Below the pieces are notes generated by a model. It had not been told where the DNA came from. It did not search any database and worked only from the letters and a program-made list of their open reading frames with translations. From Chondrosia reniformis (taxonomy: Eukaryota > Porifera > Demospongiae > Chondrillida > Chondrillidae), in contig OX359195.1 in NCBI GenBank assembly GCA_947172415.1, forward strand, positions 3,943,501 through 4,007,500: DNA of 64,000 bases, given 5' to 3'. Numbering within the stretch: position 1 is the first letter of the stretch; each line of letters opens with the position of its first letter. Shown one piece after another: positions 1 through 14,308 of this stretch. The position numbers and the translations under genes are program-made.

Positions 1-375
1 ACAACTAGTAATTAGTACATAAATCTAGTACATTCAACTACTTCTAAAACTAGTACATGGAACTAGTGCATATAACTAGTACATACAACTAGTCCATATA
101 AGTAGTTCATACAACTATATAGTACAAATAACTAGTACATATAGCTGGTCCATACAACTAGAACATACAACTAGTTCATACAACTTCTAACTACTACATA
201 CATCTATGACATACAACTAGGACATAAAAGTAGTACATACCACTGGTACACACGACTAGTATTTACAACTAGCACCTACAACTAGTACATACAACTAGTA
301 AATACAATTATATAGTACTAGTTCATTCAATTAGTACATACAACTATTACATACAACTAGTACATACAACTAGTA
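1..375. repeat. Higher-order duplication in satellite A (copy 1; partner 2797-3171)
   Basis: This stretch is repeated almost base for base at 2797-3171, variants included (for example acttctaaaactagtacatgg and ctatgacatacaactagg). The shift is about 2.8 kb. This shows that multi-monomer blocks have been copied, not only single monomers. Confidence 0.85.
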
Positions 376-2796
376 AATAGAATTAGTACTTACAACTAGT
401 TCAAACAACTACTACATGCAGCAAGTACCTACCTAGTACCTTGTAGAGCTATATAGAACTAGAACCTACAACTAGTACATACAGCTAGTACATGCAGCTA
501 GTTCTCATAGCTAGTACAAACAACTAATACATATGTCTAGTAAATACATATATAACTAGTACATATAAATTGTACATACAACTAGTAAATACCACTAGTA
601 GATACGACTAACATATAATACTAGTGCTACAACTAGTACATAGAAATAGTGGGTAAAACTATATAGAACATATAACTAGTACATACAACTAGTACATACA
701 ACTAGTACATACAACTACTTCTACAACTAGTACATAGAACTAGTACATATTACTAGTACATACAACTCGTACATTCCAATAATCTTGAATATCTAGTACT
801 AGAAAATACAACTAGTACTAAACAAGTAGTACATTCAACTGGTACACACGACTAGTATTTACAACTAGTACATTAAACTAGTACATACAACTGGTACATA
901 ACTACTACACACAAATAGTAAATACAAATAGAGTACTTGTTCATACAATTAGTACATACAACTAGTACATAAAACTAGTACATTAAATTAGTACACACAA
1001 GTAGTATATACAACTAGTTCATATAACTAGAACAAACAACTAGTACACACAACTCGAACCTTCCTAGAACCTTGTATAACTAGTACTTGAACCTACAACT
1101 AGTGGATAGCTAGTGCATACAACTAGTACATATCTAGTACATACAAGTGGTACATACAACTAGTACATAAAATTAGTACATACAAGTAGTACATACAACT
1201 AAAACATACAACTAGTACATATTATTAGTACATACAACTAGTACATGCAACTAGTACATGCAACTAGTACAACAACTAGTACATACGATTAGGACATACA
1301 ACTAGTACATACAACTAGTAGCGCGTAGTACATACAACTAGTACATAAAACTAGTACATACAACTGGTATTTATAACTAGTACATTCAAGCGGAAAAGAG
1401 AACTAGTTCATACATCATGTAACTGGTTTATACAGTGAGTACATACAATTACTACATACAACTAGTTCCTACAACTAGTAAATATAACTAGTACTAGTAC
1501 ATACAACTAGTACATATAATTAGTCCATAGTAAGTACATACAACTGGTATATGAAACTAGTACTACAACTAGTATATAGAACTAGTACATACAACTAGTA
1601 CATACAACTAGTACATACAACTACAACATACAACTAGTACATTCAACTAGTAATTAGTACATACAAGTAGTACATAAAACTAGTACATACAACTAGTACA
1701 TACAAATAGTACATACAACTAGTACATACAAGTAGTACAAATACGTAGTACATGCAACTAGTCCATACAACTAGTACATACAATTAGTACATACAACTAG
1801 TACATACAACTACTACAAACAACTGCTACAAACAATTAGTACCTGCCCAGTACCTTGCATATCTAAATAGCAGTAGAACCTACAACGAGCACATACAGCT
1901 AGTACATGCAGCTAGTACATATAATTAGTACAATAAACTAGTACATATACATAGTTTACATACATACGTAACTAGTACATAAAAATAGTACATGCAACTA
2001 GTACATACAACTATTATATACAACCAGTACATAAAACTAGTAATTAGTACATATAACTAGTAAATACAACTAGTAATTAGTACATACAACTAGTACATAC
2101 AACTAGTACAAGAACTAGTACATAGAACTAATACATACAACTAGTACATACAATTAGTACATACAACTAATACCTACAACTAGTGCATGCAACTAGTGCA
2201 TACAATTAGCACTTACAACTAGTACATTCAACTAGTACCTTAAACTAGACTAACAACTAGTAAATAGAACTATTACAGACAAATGGAACAGACATCTAGT
2301 ACATACAACTAGTACCTACAACTAGTACATACAATTAGTACATAAAACTAATACATACAACTAGTTCAAACAACTAGTACATAAAATAAATACCGACCTA
2401 GTACCCTGTAGAACTATACAGAACTAGAATCTGCAACTAGTACATACAGCTAGTACATGTAGCTAGTTCACATAACTAGTACACAAGACTACTACATATA
2501 ACTAGTATATACACATATAACTAGTTCATCTAAATAGTACACACACCTAGTGCATACATCTAGTACATAAAACAAGTACATACAACAAGTACATACAAGT
2601 AGTACATACAACTAGTAAACACAACAAGTATACACAACTAGTACAAACCACTAGAAACTAGAACATACAAGTAGTACATAGAACCAGTACATAAAACTAG
2701 TTCATACAACTAGTATATACAACCAGTACATACAACTGGTATTTATAACTAGTACATATCACTAGTACATACAAATAGAATATACGACCAGTACAG

Positions 2797-3171
2797 ACAA
2801 CTAGTAATTAGTACATAAATCTAGTACATTCAACTACTTCTAAAACTAGTACATGGAACTAGTACATATAACTAGTACATACAACTAGTCCATATAAGTA
2901 GTTCATACAACTATATAGTACAAATAACTAGTACATATAGCTGGTCCATACAACTAGAACATACAACTAGTTCATACAACTTCTAACTACTACATACACC
3001 TATGACATACAACTAGGACATAAAAGTAGTACATACCACTGGTACACACGACTAGTATTTACAACTAGCACCTACAACTAGTACATACAACTAGTAAATA
3101 CAATTATATAGTACTAGTTCATTCAATTAGTACATACAACTATTACATACAACTAGTACATACAACTAGTA
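2797..3171. repeat. Higher-order duplication in satellite A (copy 2)
   Basis: Partner of 1-375. Differences are few (for example catacatct versus catacacct, and gtgcat versus gtacat), so the copying is much younger than the divergence between adjacent monomers. Near its end, about 3171, the match to copy 1 breaks down. Confidence 0.85.
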
Positions 3172-4575
3172 CATAAAACTAGTACACACAAGTAGCACAT
3201 ACAACTAGTTAATACAACCAGTACAAACAGCTGGTACATACAACTCGTACGTTCCTAGAACCTTGTATAGCTAGTACTAGAACCTACAATTAGTGCATAG
3301 CTAGTACATACAACTAGGACATACAACTGCTACATATCTAGTACAAACACGTGGTATATACAACTATTACATACAATTAGTACAACTGGTATATATAACT
3401 ACTACATAAAACAAGAAAATAGAACATCAATAACTGGTTCATACAATTAGTACATACAACTACTCTATACAACTAGTTCCTACAACTAGTAAATATAACT
3501 AGTACTAGTTGATACATCCAGTACACACAACTAGTACATGCAACAAGTACATATAACTAGTACACAAAACTATTACATATAACTAGTACATGTGTATACT
3601 TGTTGTATGTACTTGAATTAAATACTAGTATATATATATATAACTCATACATACAATTAGGATTTATAACTCGTATTTAAAATTAGTACATACAACTAGT
3701 ACTACAACTTGTACATAGAACTAGTACATATAACTAGTACAAAACAACTAGTAATTAGTACATATAACTAGTACATACAAGTAGTACATACAATTAGTAA
3801 ATATAACTAGAACATACAACTAGTACATGCATCTAGTACTAAAACTTGTATATACAATTAGTACTATAACAAGTAAATAGAACTAGTACATACAACTAGA
3901 ACATACAAATTAGTACATCCATCTAGTTATTTGTACATACAACTAGTAGACACAACTTGGACATACAATTAGTAAATAAAACTAGTATATACAACTAGTA
4001 CATACACGTAGTACATACAACTAGTACATACAACTAGTACATACAATTAGTACATACAACTAGTACATACAACTAGTATTTATAACTAGTACATAGCACT
4101 AGTACAAACAAATAGAATATACAACCTGTACATACAACAAGTAATTTGTCAATACCACTAGTAGATACAACTAGTACATACAACTAGTACTACAACTAGT
4201 ACATATATACAATCAAGTACATATAACTGGAACAAACAAATATAACTAGTACATATTAATAGTATATATAACTAGTCCATATAAATAGTACATACAACCA
4301 GTACATACAACTAATACATACTCCTAGTACATAACTAGTATATGCAACTAGTACATAAAACTAGGACATTAAACTAGCACATAAAGCTAGTACATACAAC
4401 CAGTATATATTACTAGAACATACAACTGGAATTTATAAGTATTGCCTACAACTAGTACATATAAGTGATACCTTTAACTAGTGATTACCACTAGTACCTA
4501 CAACAAGTACATACAACTAGTACATAAAACTAGTTTATACAAGTAGTACATACAATGCGTACATACAACTTGTAC

Positions 4576-4860
4576 ATAGAACTAGTAAGGATAACTAGAA
4601 CATACACATAAAACTAGTACATATAAATACTACATACAACTAATACATAACTAGTACATACAACTAGTAGTGAATACATACAACTAGAAATAGACCTATT
4701 TCCTACAACTAGTACTTACAACTACTTCATACAAGTAGTACATGCAACTAGTACATACAATTTGTACATACAACTAGTAAGGAAAACTAGAACATACACA
4801 TATAAATAGTACATATAAATACTACATACAACTAATACATAACTAGTACATACAACTTGT
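4576..4860. repeat. Local duplication of about 195 bp in satellite A
   Basis: A variant-rich block near 4576-4660 (ctagtaagg, aacatacaca, aaatactacatac, taatacataactag) recurs about 195 bp further on at 4771-4860 with few changes. It is a small-scale example of the block duplication seen elsewhere in the array. Confidence 0.7.
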
Positions 4861-5640
4861 ACATACAAGTAGAACATATAACTAGAACATACACATATAA
4901 CTAGTAAATACAACTAGTACATACCACTAGTACATACAAACAGTAAATTCAACCAATACATACAACTAGCACATACAACTAGTACATAAAACTAGTACAT
5001 TTAATTAGTACATACAAGTAGTTCCTAAAACTAGGAAATATAACTCGTATTAGAACATACAACTATTACATGCAACTAGTAATGAGTACACACAACTAGT
5101 GCATATACCTAATACATACAACTAGTACCTACAATTAATTAATATAACCAGAACATACGACTAATAAATAAAACTAGAACATAAAACTAGTATATGCAAC
5201 TAATATATAAAAGCAATACCTACAACTAGTAAATTTAACTCGTACTAGTATATAAAAAACTGGTATATACATACAACTAGTAGCGAATTCATACAACTAG
5301 TAAATACATTTAGTTGATACAACTAGTACCTACAACTAGTTCCTACAAGTAGTACATACATCCAGTACATACAACTAGTACATACAACTAGTCCATACAA
5401 CTAGTACATAACTAGTATATGCAACTTGTACATATAATTGGGACATACAACTAGTACATAAAACTAGTATATACAACCAGTACATATTACTAGTACATAC
5501 AACTAGAATATACAACTAGTACGTATAAATAGTACATACATCCAGTTCATATTACTAGAATATACAACTAGTACCTACAACTAGTACCTATAACTAATAC
5601 TAGTATATACAAAAATTGCTACATACAACTAGTTGCGAAT

Positions 5641-7041
5641 ACATACTTGAAAAACAAAAGCCTTAACGGAGAACCTTGTTACTTCTTGCCTTAGTGTACT
5701 AAGGCAAGGAGTATCCGGCTTGGACAACCCTCAGTCAGTTATGTTTTCCTTTCTTTGGGTTTTTAGCCAGAAGCCTCGACTTTTCCTCCTTCCGACAGCA
5801 GCAGACGGGTGCACGTTGGGCCAAAGTTGACCGTTATAATAGGAGGGAGTACCTCCATACACCAATCCACCACTGCTTTCCAGAGGTCGACAGGCAAGGA
5901 CTGGGACAGGACTACTTATCGTCCAGGCCCCAATCCCTCAACAGATAGATGTCGCCTCAATATCCTCACAGCCGAACAGAGAACAGTTCTCTGCATGGCT
6001 CTCATCACTTCTACTGCACTTTTTGACAGCTTTGGAATTCCCCTAAGGTCTTCCAGGAGCGTGTCCACTGTCCCCAAAGCACCAATTATCATTGGGACTA
6101 CCTTAATTCGGTAGCCCCTAAATTGTTTCCTCATATTAGCTGCCAGCTTCTGGTACTTTTGGAACTTCTCTTGCCATCTTCCATTAATATTGCTGTCAGT
6201 AGGAACTGACATCTCAATAATGAAGATGGACTTACATAGCCGATCCTCAACCACTAAGTCTGGCCTTCTTTCTGTCATTTCTTCATCTGTAGGGATACTA
6301 GGATCCCACAAGATTTTGACAGACCTATTCTCATAGACTGCTTTTGCTTCTAGTTTGTACCAGGGCTCTTCCTGCTTGAATCCATATTCTTTCAACAGTC
6401 TCCACAACACTATCAGTATTGCCCAGTCATGCCTCTCTTTGTAGAGAGAAAATCCCTTGGGCTCACACATGTTTAGTATGTGTTTGACCGTTTCCATAGC
6501 CTTGCCACATTCTCTGCACATTAGGAGGCTAGAATTCCTCAGAATCCTATTTTGGTACCACCTAGTGTGCAGCACATCATCTTGGGCTGCGAGAATCAGA
6601 GCTTCAGTTTGAGGTCTGAGTCTCCCCTCAGAAAGCCACACATAAGACTCCCTATTTGTGACTTGTCTGTGGTATGAGCCCTGGTGAGACTTTTCGGCTA
6701 GGTTACTTTTTAACCTTTCAGTCTGAGCCTCCCGGAGCTCACGTGCCACTCTCCTCCATTCTCTTACACTATTTTGTGAGGGATCTGTCTTTAGCCACAT
6801 TTCCGGTTCTAGTTCTATTCCGTGGCTTCCCAGTATCAATCTGGCTTCTTTCAAGACAGTCCTCCTCTGCTTTGAGTACTCCAGCCACTTTTGGTGTTTA
6901 ACCACAACAGCTGTGAGTGGATCATTGGCAGTATGGAGGTATCTTGCCAGATTCACAACAGCCCTGTCGTGATCCAAAGGAAAACTACAGAGCCCTCTAC
7001 CACCTTCAGAGCGAGGCAAGTTCACTCTCTCAATGGCAGAG
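5641..7041 (-). mobile_element. R2/R4-like non-LTR retrotransposon, 5'-truncated copy 1
   Basis: Minus-strand element with the C-terminal part of the ORF and a 3' UTR of about 270 bp (5646-5912). The UTR matches the copy at 41.8-42.5 kb, including a tail containing AAGGCTTTTG. The 3' end joins satellite A in the phase ...AA|GTATGTA (minus strand), as in copy 2. The 5' end abuts a satellite B unit near 7041, so the reverse transcriptase domain is absent. I infer a target-primed insertion into satellite A, later joined or fused to satellite B. Confidence 0.85.
5916..7025 (-). pseudogene. R2/R4-type retrotransposon ORF, C-terminal fragment (zinc knuckle and restriction-like endonuclease)
   Basis: Open frame of 369 codons, whose first codon is an internal GTG and not a true start. 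Residues 3-14 carry the LPRSEGGRGL motif seen after the reverse transcriptase in R2/R4/Dong-type LINEs. A CCHC knuckle follows (C170, C173, H182, C187, as CRECG...HILNMC). A restriction-like endonuclease core comes next, with PD at 255-256 and the IIEMSV strand with E271. In such elements this domain nicks the target DNA and primes reverse transcription. The frame runs open to a stop at 5916, but everything upstream of the knuckle region is missing, so the copy cannot move by itself. Family assignment rests on motifs and on domain order; R2 versus R4/Dong/NeSL cannot be settled by eye. Confidence 0.85.
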
Positions 7042-7213
7042 TTATTGGGTGACGCACGTGACCGATGGTGTCACGGATGACATCGTCTGGATACAAGGTA
7101 CGAGGATGCCCTGGTTCAATACCAGGTTGGGTCACCTGAAATAAGAAAAAAGTATACATCTTATATATGTATTATATATCTTATATGTAATATATATTGT
7201 ATATATCTTATAA
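7042..7213. repeat. Satellite B unit, left part (split by a Penelope fragment)
   Basis: One satellite B head (about 7047-7137), with the GGTTCAATACC T-arm-like box, followed by the AT spacer. The spacer is interrupted at 7213/7214 by a Penelope pseudo-LTR fragment and resumes at 7367. Confidence 0.85.
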
Positions 7214-7366
7214 GAAAAATCTAAGATACCATTTTCCTACATGCTATATGCCTATTCTGTAAAAAGAGCCTATAGGGGAATTAAACCTAAAGAGAGCTTT
7301 AGATGAAGATACAGGAGTCTTTTCTTCCTTCTTTTCCCTTCTTTCATCTTCTTCTCCACTGGGTCA
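7214..7366 (-). mobile_element. Naiad-type Penelope pseudo-LTR fragment starting at the hammerhead cleavage site
   Basis: 153 bp, nearly identical to part of the pseudo-LTRs at 42719, 46207 and 48857. On the minus strand it begins TGACCCAGTGG, which is exactly the base after the predicted hammerhead cleavage site (GUC|UGACCC), and it runs to the family's 3' end (...GATTTTTC). It sits in the AT spacer of a satellite B unit. I infer integration of reverse-transcribed RNA whose 5' end was made by self-cleavage. Confidence 0.85.
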
Positions 7367-7455
7367 TATATGTATATATTACATATATATGTCGAGTCAA
7401 AAGTGAGAGGTATATAAATAGGACTTCATTTACAACATATATTGGGTGACCCTAC
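7367..7455. repeat. Satellite B unit, right part
   Basis: Continuation of the split unit: AT spacer, the GTCAAAAGTGAG segment, TATAAATAGG box and the first bases of the next head (TTGGGTGACC), which breaks off into satellite A near 7456. Confidence 0.85.
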
Positions 7456-10400
7456 AACCAAAACATATAACTAGTACATACAACTAGTACATATAACTAC
7501 ATACAACTAGTACATAAATATAGTACCTAGACTAATTACTAGTACATACAATTAGTACAAACAATTAGTACATACAAATATAACTTGTACATAGAAATAA
7601 TACATAAAACTAGAACATATATATGCCATTCGACTTGTACATATAATAGGTAAATAAAACTAGTATATACAACTAGTTCCTATACATACAGATAGTTGCT
7701 AGTAAATACAACTATTACATCAACAAGTACATTCAACTAGTACATAAAACTAGAACATAAAATTAGTACCTACAACTAGTACATATAACTACATACGACT
7801 AGCACATACTACTACCACATACATCTAAGACATACAGATAGTTACTAGTACATACTACTAGTACATACTATTAGTACATACAACAAGTACATACAACAAT
7901 TACATATAACTAGTACATACGATTAGTTACTAATACATTTATACAACTAGTACATACAACTAGGACATACAACAAGTACATATATATACCACTAGTTACT
8001 AGTACATTCAACTATTACATACAAATAGTCCATAAAACGGATGACTACAACTAGAAAATATAACTAATACATGCAAAAATTAAATACAACTAGTACATAC
8101 AAGTAGTACATATAACTACATACAATTAATTCAAGCAACTAGTACAAACAACTAATACATACAGATTGTTACTAGTACATACAACCAGAACATACAAATT
8201 CTACATACAATGAGGACATAAAACTAGTACATACACCAAGAACATATAACTAATATATACAACTACTTAATAGTACATACAACTAGTACAAACCATTAGT
8301 TCATGCAACTAGTACATACAACTAGTAAATACAAATAGTGCATCAACTACTTACTAGCACATACTACTAGTACATACAACTAGTAAATCAACAAGTACAT
8401 AAAACTAGAACATACAACTAGTACATACAACTAGTACTTATAAATAGTACTTACGACAAGTTACTAGTAATACAACTAGTACATAAAACTAATACCTTTA
8501 TATACAATTAGTTACTAGTTTAAAAATGAGTAGATACAACTAGTACAAACAACTAGTTAATATATCTTGTACATAAAACAATTACACACAATTAGTAAGT
8601 ATAATTAGTACATATAACTGATACATACAACTAGTATATACAACTGGCATATGTTACATAAAGCTAGTACATACAACTAGTATATTGAACTAATACATTC
8701 AAAGAGTACTACAACCGGGATATATCACTAGTACATACAACTAGTAGATATAACCAGTACATATAACTACATACAACTAGTACATACAACTAGTACATAC
8801 AAGTAGGACAAACAGATAGTCACTAGTACATGCTACTAGTAAATACAACTAGTACCTAAATATACAACTGATAGATAAAACTAGTACATACAACTAGTAA
8901 CAACAACTAGTAAATATAGCTAGTACATACAACAATTACCCATTATTAGAACATATATATAACCAGTACATACAACTTGTATATACAACTAGTATCTCGT
9001 ACATAAAACTAATCCATACAACTGGTAAATACAGCTAGTACATACAACTAGTACATACAACTTATCCATACATTAATTAACTAGTACCTGCAACTAGTAC
9101 GTACAACTAGTACACACAACTAGTACATATAACTAGTACATACAACTAGTTACTAGTATATTTAGACAACTAGTACATAACACTAGTACATACAAGTAGT
9201 ACCTATATATAAAACTAGTTACTAGTACTTACAACTAGTACATACAAATAGAACATATAACTGCATACAACTACCACATACTACTACTACATACATATAA
9301 GACATACAGATAGTTACTAGTGCATACAACTAGTGCATACAACTAGTACATACAATTAGTACATACAACCAGTACATACAACTTGTACATAAAACTAGTA
9401 CCTATATATACTATTAGTTACTAGTATATAGAACTAATACATAAAACTAGTACATACAACTACGACATAAATAACTAGTTCATAAAATTAGTACATACAT
9501 CTAGTTGCTAGAACATACAACTAGTATATAAAATGGAAAACTACTGCTAGTAAATATAACTAGTACATACAAAAATTACACACAACTTGTACATACAAGT
9601 AGTGCATATAATTACATGCAACCAGTTAAAACAACTAGTACATACAACTAGTACATGCAGATAGTTACTAGTACATACAACTAGTACATACAACTTTTAC
9701 ATGCAGCTAGTACATAAAACTAGTTCTTACAACTTGTACAAATAACAAATACATACCACTACTTAATAGTACATACAACTAGTACATACAATTAGTTCAA
9801 ACAACTAGTACATACAATTAGTTCAAATAACTAGTACATACAATTAGTTCAAACAACTAGTCCATGCAATTAGTACACACAACTGGAACATACAACTAAC
9901 ACCAAACTAGTACATACATTTAGTACATAAAATTGGAACTTGCAACTGCTACTTACAATTGAGAAAATACAACTAGAACCTCCAAATAGGGAATATTACA
10001 AGAGCTAGAACATACAACTACAATATACAACTAGTAATGTGTAGTTACACCTAATACATACAGCTTTATAGTACCTTCAACAGGTACATTCAATTAGTAC
10101 ATAGAACTAGTACTACAACTATCACATAAAACTCAAACATACAACTAGAACGTCTTACCAGTGCATACACATATAACATGCACTTATAACTTGTCGATAA
10201 ACCTAGATTACATACAACTAGAAACTAGTACATACCACTAATACAAACAACTAGTTCATACAACTAGTCCACACAACTAGTACATTAAACTAGTAAATAG
10301 TAATTAGTACATAAAACTAGTACATACAATTAGTACATATAATAAGTACTTACAACTAGTACATATAAACACTACATATATTAGTACATACAACTAGTAC

Positions 10401-10470
10401 ATACAATTACTTACTAGTACATAAAACTAGAACATACAATTAGAACATACGACTAGTACATACAACTAGT

Positions 10471-10725
10471 ACATGTAGCTAGCACATACAACTACTTACT
10501 AGAACATATATACAACTAGTATTTACAACTTGTACATACAACAAGTACATACAACTGGTACATACACCTGGAACATACAACTAGTAAATACAATTAGTAT
10601 ATACAACTAGTACATACATCTAGTTACTAGTACATACAACTAGTACATACAACTAGTGCATAAAACTAGAACCTCCAACTAGTAAATATAAATAATCATA
10701 GCACATACAACTATTACATACAACT
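10471..10725. repeat. Higher-order duplication in satellite A (partner about 13025-13275)
   Basis: The block starting acatgtagctag and passing through acacctggaacatac and gaacctccaactag recurs about 2554 bp downstream with a handful of changes. Confidence 0.8.
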
Positions 10726-11569
10726 AGTAAAGAGTACTTATATCTAGCATATACAATTAGTACATTCAACTAGTAAATACACTTAGTACATACCACTAGT
10801 ACGTACAACTTTTCCTTATAACTGGTCCATACAACTACAACTAGAATATACAACTAGTACTATAACTAGGGATAGAACTAGTACATATAACCAGTACATA
10901 TAACTAGAATATATAATTAGTACATACAACTAGTTACTAGTACATACAACTAGTACATACAACTAGTAACTACAACTAGTAAATATATCTAGTACGTTCA
11001 ACAATTAAACACAGCTAGTACATACAACTAGTAAATACAACTAGTAAATACAGATTGTTAGTAGTACATACACCTTGTAAATTAAAAAGATACGTACAAT
11101 TAGTACATATAACTAGTGCATACAACTACTTAGTAGTACATACAACTAGTACATACTATTAATACATACAACTAGTATATACAACTAGTACATACAGGTA
11201 GTACATACAACTAGTACGTATACATATAACTAGTATATCAACCACTTACTAGTTCATACAACGAGTACATACAACTACAACTAGTAAATACAACTAGAAT
11301 GTACAACTAGTATGAACATACAACTAGTATATATAACAAGCATATAAAACTATTACATACAACTAGTACATAACTAGTACATACAATTAGTACATACAAC
11401 TATAAAGTACATACAAACAATACTACAACTAAAACATAGAACTAGTACATATAACCATTACACACACATATAACTAGTACATATATATAGTTCTTAAAAC
11501 TAGAACATACTACTATTACATACAACTAGTATAAACCTATAACTAGTATATATAACAAGTACATAAGAC

Positions 11570-13910
11570 TATTACATACAACTAGTTCATACAACTAGTA
11601 CATAACTAGTACATAAAAATAGTATATACATACAACTGGAACACACAACTAGCACAAAACTAGTACATACATTTAGTATATACAATTAAAACCTGTAACC
11701 ACCACTTACAATTGAGTAAATACAACTAGAACCTCCAACTAGTAAATATAACAGGAGCTAGTGCATACAACTAGAACATACAACTAGTAACGTGAATTAC
11801 AACTAGTGCATACAACTATATAGTAGATTTAAATAGTACATTCAATTAGTACCTACAACTAATACATACAAGTAGTTCATACGACTAGTATATACATATA
11901 ACTAGTACATACAACTAGTATAAACAACAAGTGTATATATACAACTAGTACATACAACTAGGACTACAACTAGGGCATAGAACTAGAACATATAACCAAT
12001 GCATATAACTAGTTCATATAACTACCACATTTAACGAGTACATACACATATAAATAGTTTATATAAATTTTACATAAAACTAGAACAACTACTTTTTCAC
12101 ACAACTAGTACATACAACTAGTACTCCAACTAGTACATAAAACTAGTACATACACATTGGCTACATACAACTAGTACATACAACTAGTAACCAGTGCATG
12201 CAACTAGTACATACAACTAGTACATACAACTAGTAACCAGTGCATGCAACTAGTACATACAACTAGTACATTAAACTAGTACATACAACTAGTACATTCA
12301 ACAATTACACACAATTAGTAAATACAATTAGTACATATACCTAATACATAAATCTAGAACTCACTACTAGTACATACGACTAGTACATATAATAGGTAAG
12401 TAAAACTAGTATATACAACTAGTTCCTATACGTACAGATTGTTGCTAGTACATACAACTAGTACATTTATTAGTACATACAACTAGTACATATAACAACA
12501 TACGACTAGCATATACAACTACTACATACATCTAAGACATAAAGATAGTTACTAGTACATACTACTAGTACATACAACTAGTACATAAAACTACTACATA
12601 AAATAAGTACATATAACTAGTACATTCGACTAGTTACTAGTACATATATACAACTAGAACATACAACTAGTACAAACAAGTACTGATATATACCTCTAGT
12701 TACTAGTACACACAACTAGTACATACAACTAGTACATACAACTAATACATGAAACTAGTTCATATAACCAGTAAATACAACTAGTACATACATTTAGAAC
12801 ATACAACTACTATTTACAATTGAGTACATACAACTAAAACCTCAAACTACTAAATATAACAAGAACAAGTACATAGAGCTAGACCATAGAGTTGGAATAT
12901 ACAACTAGTAACGTGTACTTAAAACTAGTACATACAACTATATAGTACATTCAAATAGTACATTCAATTAGTACATACAACTAGTACATACAACTAGTAC
13001 ATGCTACTAGTACATACAACTAGTACATGTAGCTAGTACATACAACTACTTACTAGAACATATATACAACTAGTATGTACAACTTGTACATACAACAAGT
13101 ACATACAACTGGTACATACACCTGGAACATACAACTAGTAAATACAATTAGTATATACAACTAGTACATACATCTAGTTACTAGTACATACAACTAGTAC
13201 ATACAACTAGTGCATAAAACTAGAACCTCCAACTAGTAAATATAACTAATCATAGTACATACAACTATTACATACAACCAGTACTTACAGCTAGTAAATA
13301 CAACTAGTAACTACAACTACAAAATATAACTAGTACATACAAAAATTACACACAATGAGTACATACATATAACTAGTACATACTACCGGTATATACAACT
13401 CGTATATAGTACATAAAACTAGTACTTACAAGTAGTACATACAAGTAGTACTTAAAACTAGTACATACATCTAGATACTAGTACATACATTTAGTTACTA
13501 GTACATGCAACTAGTACGTACAACTAGTACATACAACTAGTACATATAACTAGTACATACGACTAGTCACTAGTACATATATACACACTAGTACATAAAA
13601 CTAGTACACACAACTACTACTTATATATACAACTGTTTTCTAGTACATACAACTAGTACATACAATTAGTAGATACAACTAGTACATACAAATATAACTA
13701 GTACATAGAAATAATACATAAAACTAGAACATACTACTAAGACATACGACTAGTATATATAATAGATAAATAAAACTAGTATATACAACTAGTCCTTATA
13801 CAAACAGATAGTTGCTAGTTTATACAACCATTACATACAACTAGTACATTCAACTAATACACACAACTAGTACATAAAATTAGTACATACAACTAGTACA
13901 TAAAACTACA
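11570..13910. repeat. Large satellite A duplication, copy 1 (partner 14309-16193)
   Basis: Ordered landmarks (agtatatacatacaactgg, aaaacctgtaaccacc, aacctccaactag, ataggtaagtaaaac, tactaccggtatatac, tatacaactgttttctag) appear in the same order at 14309-16193, with internal deletions in the second copy. The two copies flank the satellite B units at 13911-14308. Confidence 0.8.
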
Positions 13911-14308
13911 TATCTTATATATTACATATAAATGTAGAGTCAAAAGTGAGTGGTATATAAATAGGACTTCATTTACAGCATATATTGGGTGACGCATGTG
14001 ACCGATGGTGTTACGGATGACGTCGTTTGGATACAAGGTACGAGGATGCACTGGTTCAATACCAGGCTGGGTCACCTTAAAAAAGAAAAAAGTATACATC
14101 TTATATATGTATTATATATCTAATATGTAATATATAATGTATATATCTTCTATGCATATTATGTATCTTATATATTACATATATATATAGAGTCAAAAGT
14201 GAGTGATATATAAATAGGACTTCATTTACAACATATATTGGGTGACCCACATGTCCAATGGTGTTACGGATGACATCGTCTGGATACAAGGTGCGAGGAT
14301 GCCCTGGT
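13911..14308. repeat. Satellite B, about 1.5 units inside satellite A
   Basis: One complete head (about 13987-14077) with spacer and TATA-like box, and a second head that breaks off after atgccctgg at 14308 into satellite A. It lies exactly between the two copies of a large satellite A duplication. Confidence 0.9.

Larger units (their letters stand above)
1..5640. repeat. Satellite A array 1, forward polarity
   Basis: Degenerate tandem array of a monomer of about 13 bp, approximately ACTAGTACATACA, read as tacatacaactag repeats on the plus strand. ACTAGT and GTAC are palindromic, so polarity is read from the ATACAA part. Monomers differ by point changes and 1-3 base indels, and short runs such as CTATATAGTA recur. 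No gene is supported; the small frames in it are translations of the repeat. Confidence 0.95.
7456..13910. repeat. Satellite A array 2, forward polarity
   Basis: The same 13-bp monomer family as array 1. It contains several duplicated blocks listed separately. Runs with ttactagtacat variants give many units that differ from array 1, so the arrays have diverged. I see no gene in it. Confidence 0.95.

Noticed and set aside
4722-4913. A 63-codon minus-strand frame in satellite A
   Set aside because: Pure tandem-repeat translation (Tyr/Val/Cys/Leu periodic); no start context or unusual composition.
1-5640. A CRISPR-like or direct-repeat/spacer reading of the 13-bp array
   Set aside because: There are no fixed-length unique spacers; the units are contiguous degenerate monomers and the surroundings are eukaryotic.
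5809-7144. Plus-strand frames opposite the R2/R4-like ORF
   Set aside because: Antisense shadows of a frame with clear RT-tail, zinc knuckle and endonuclease motifs.
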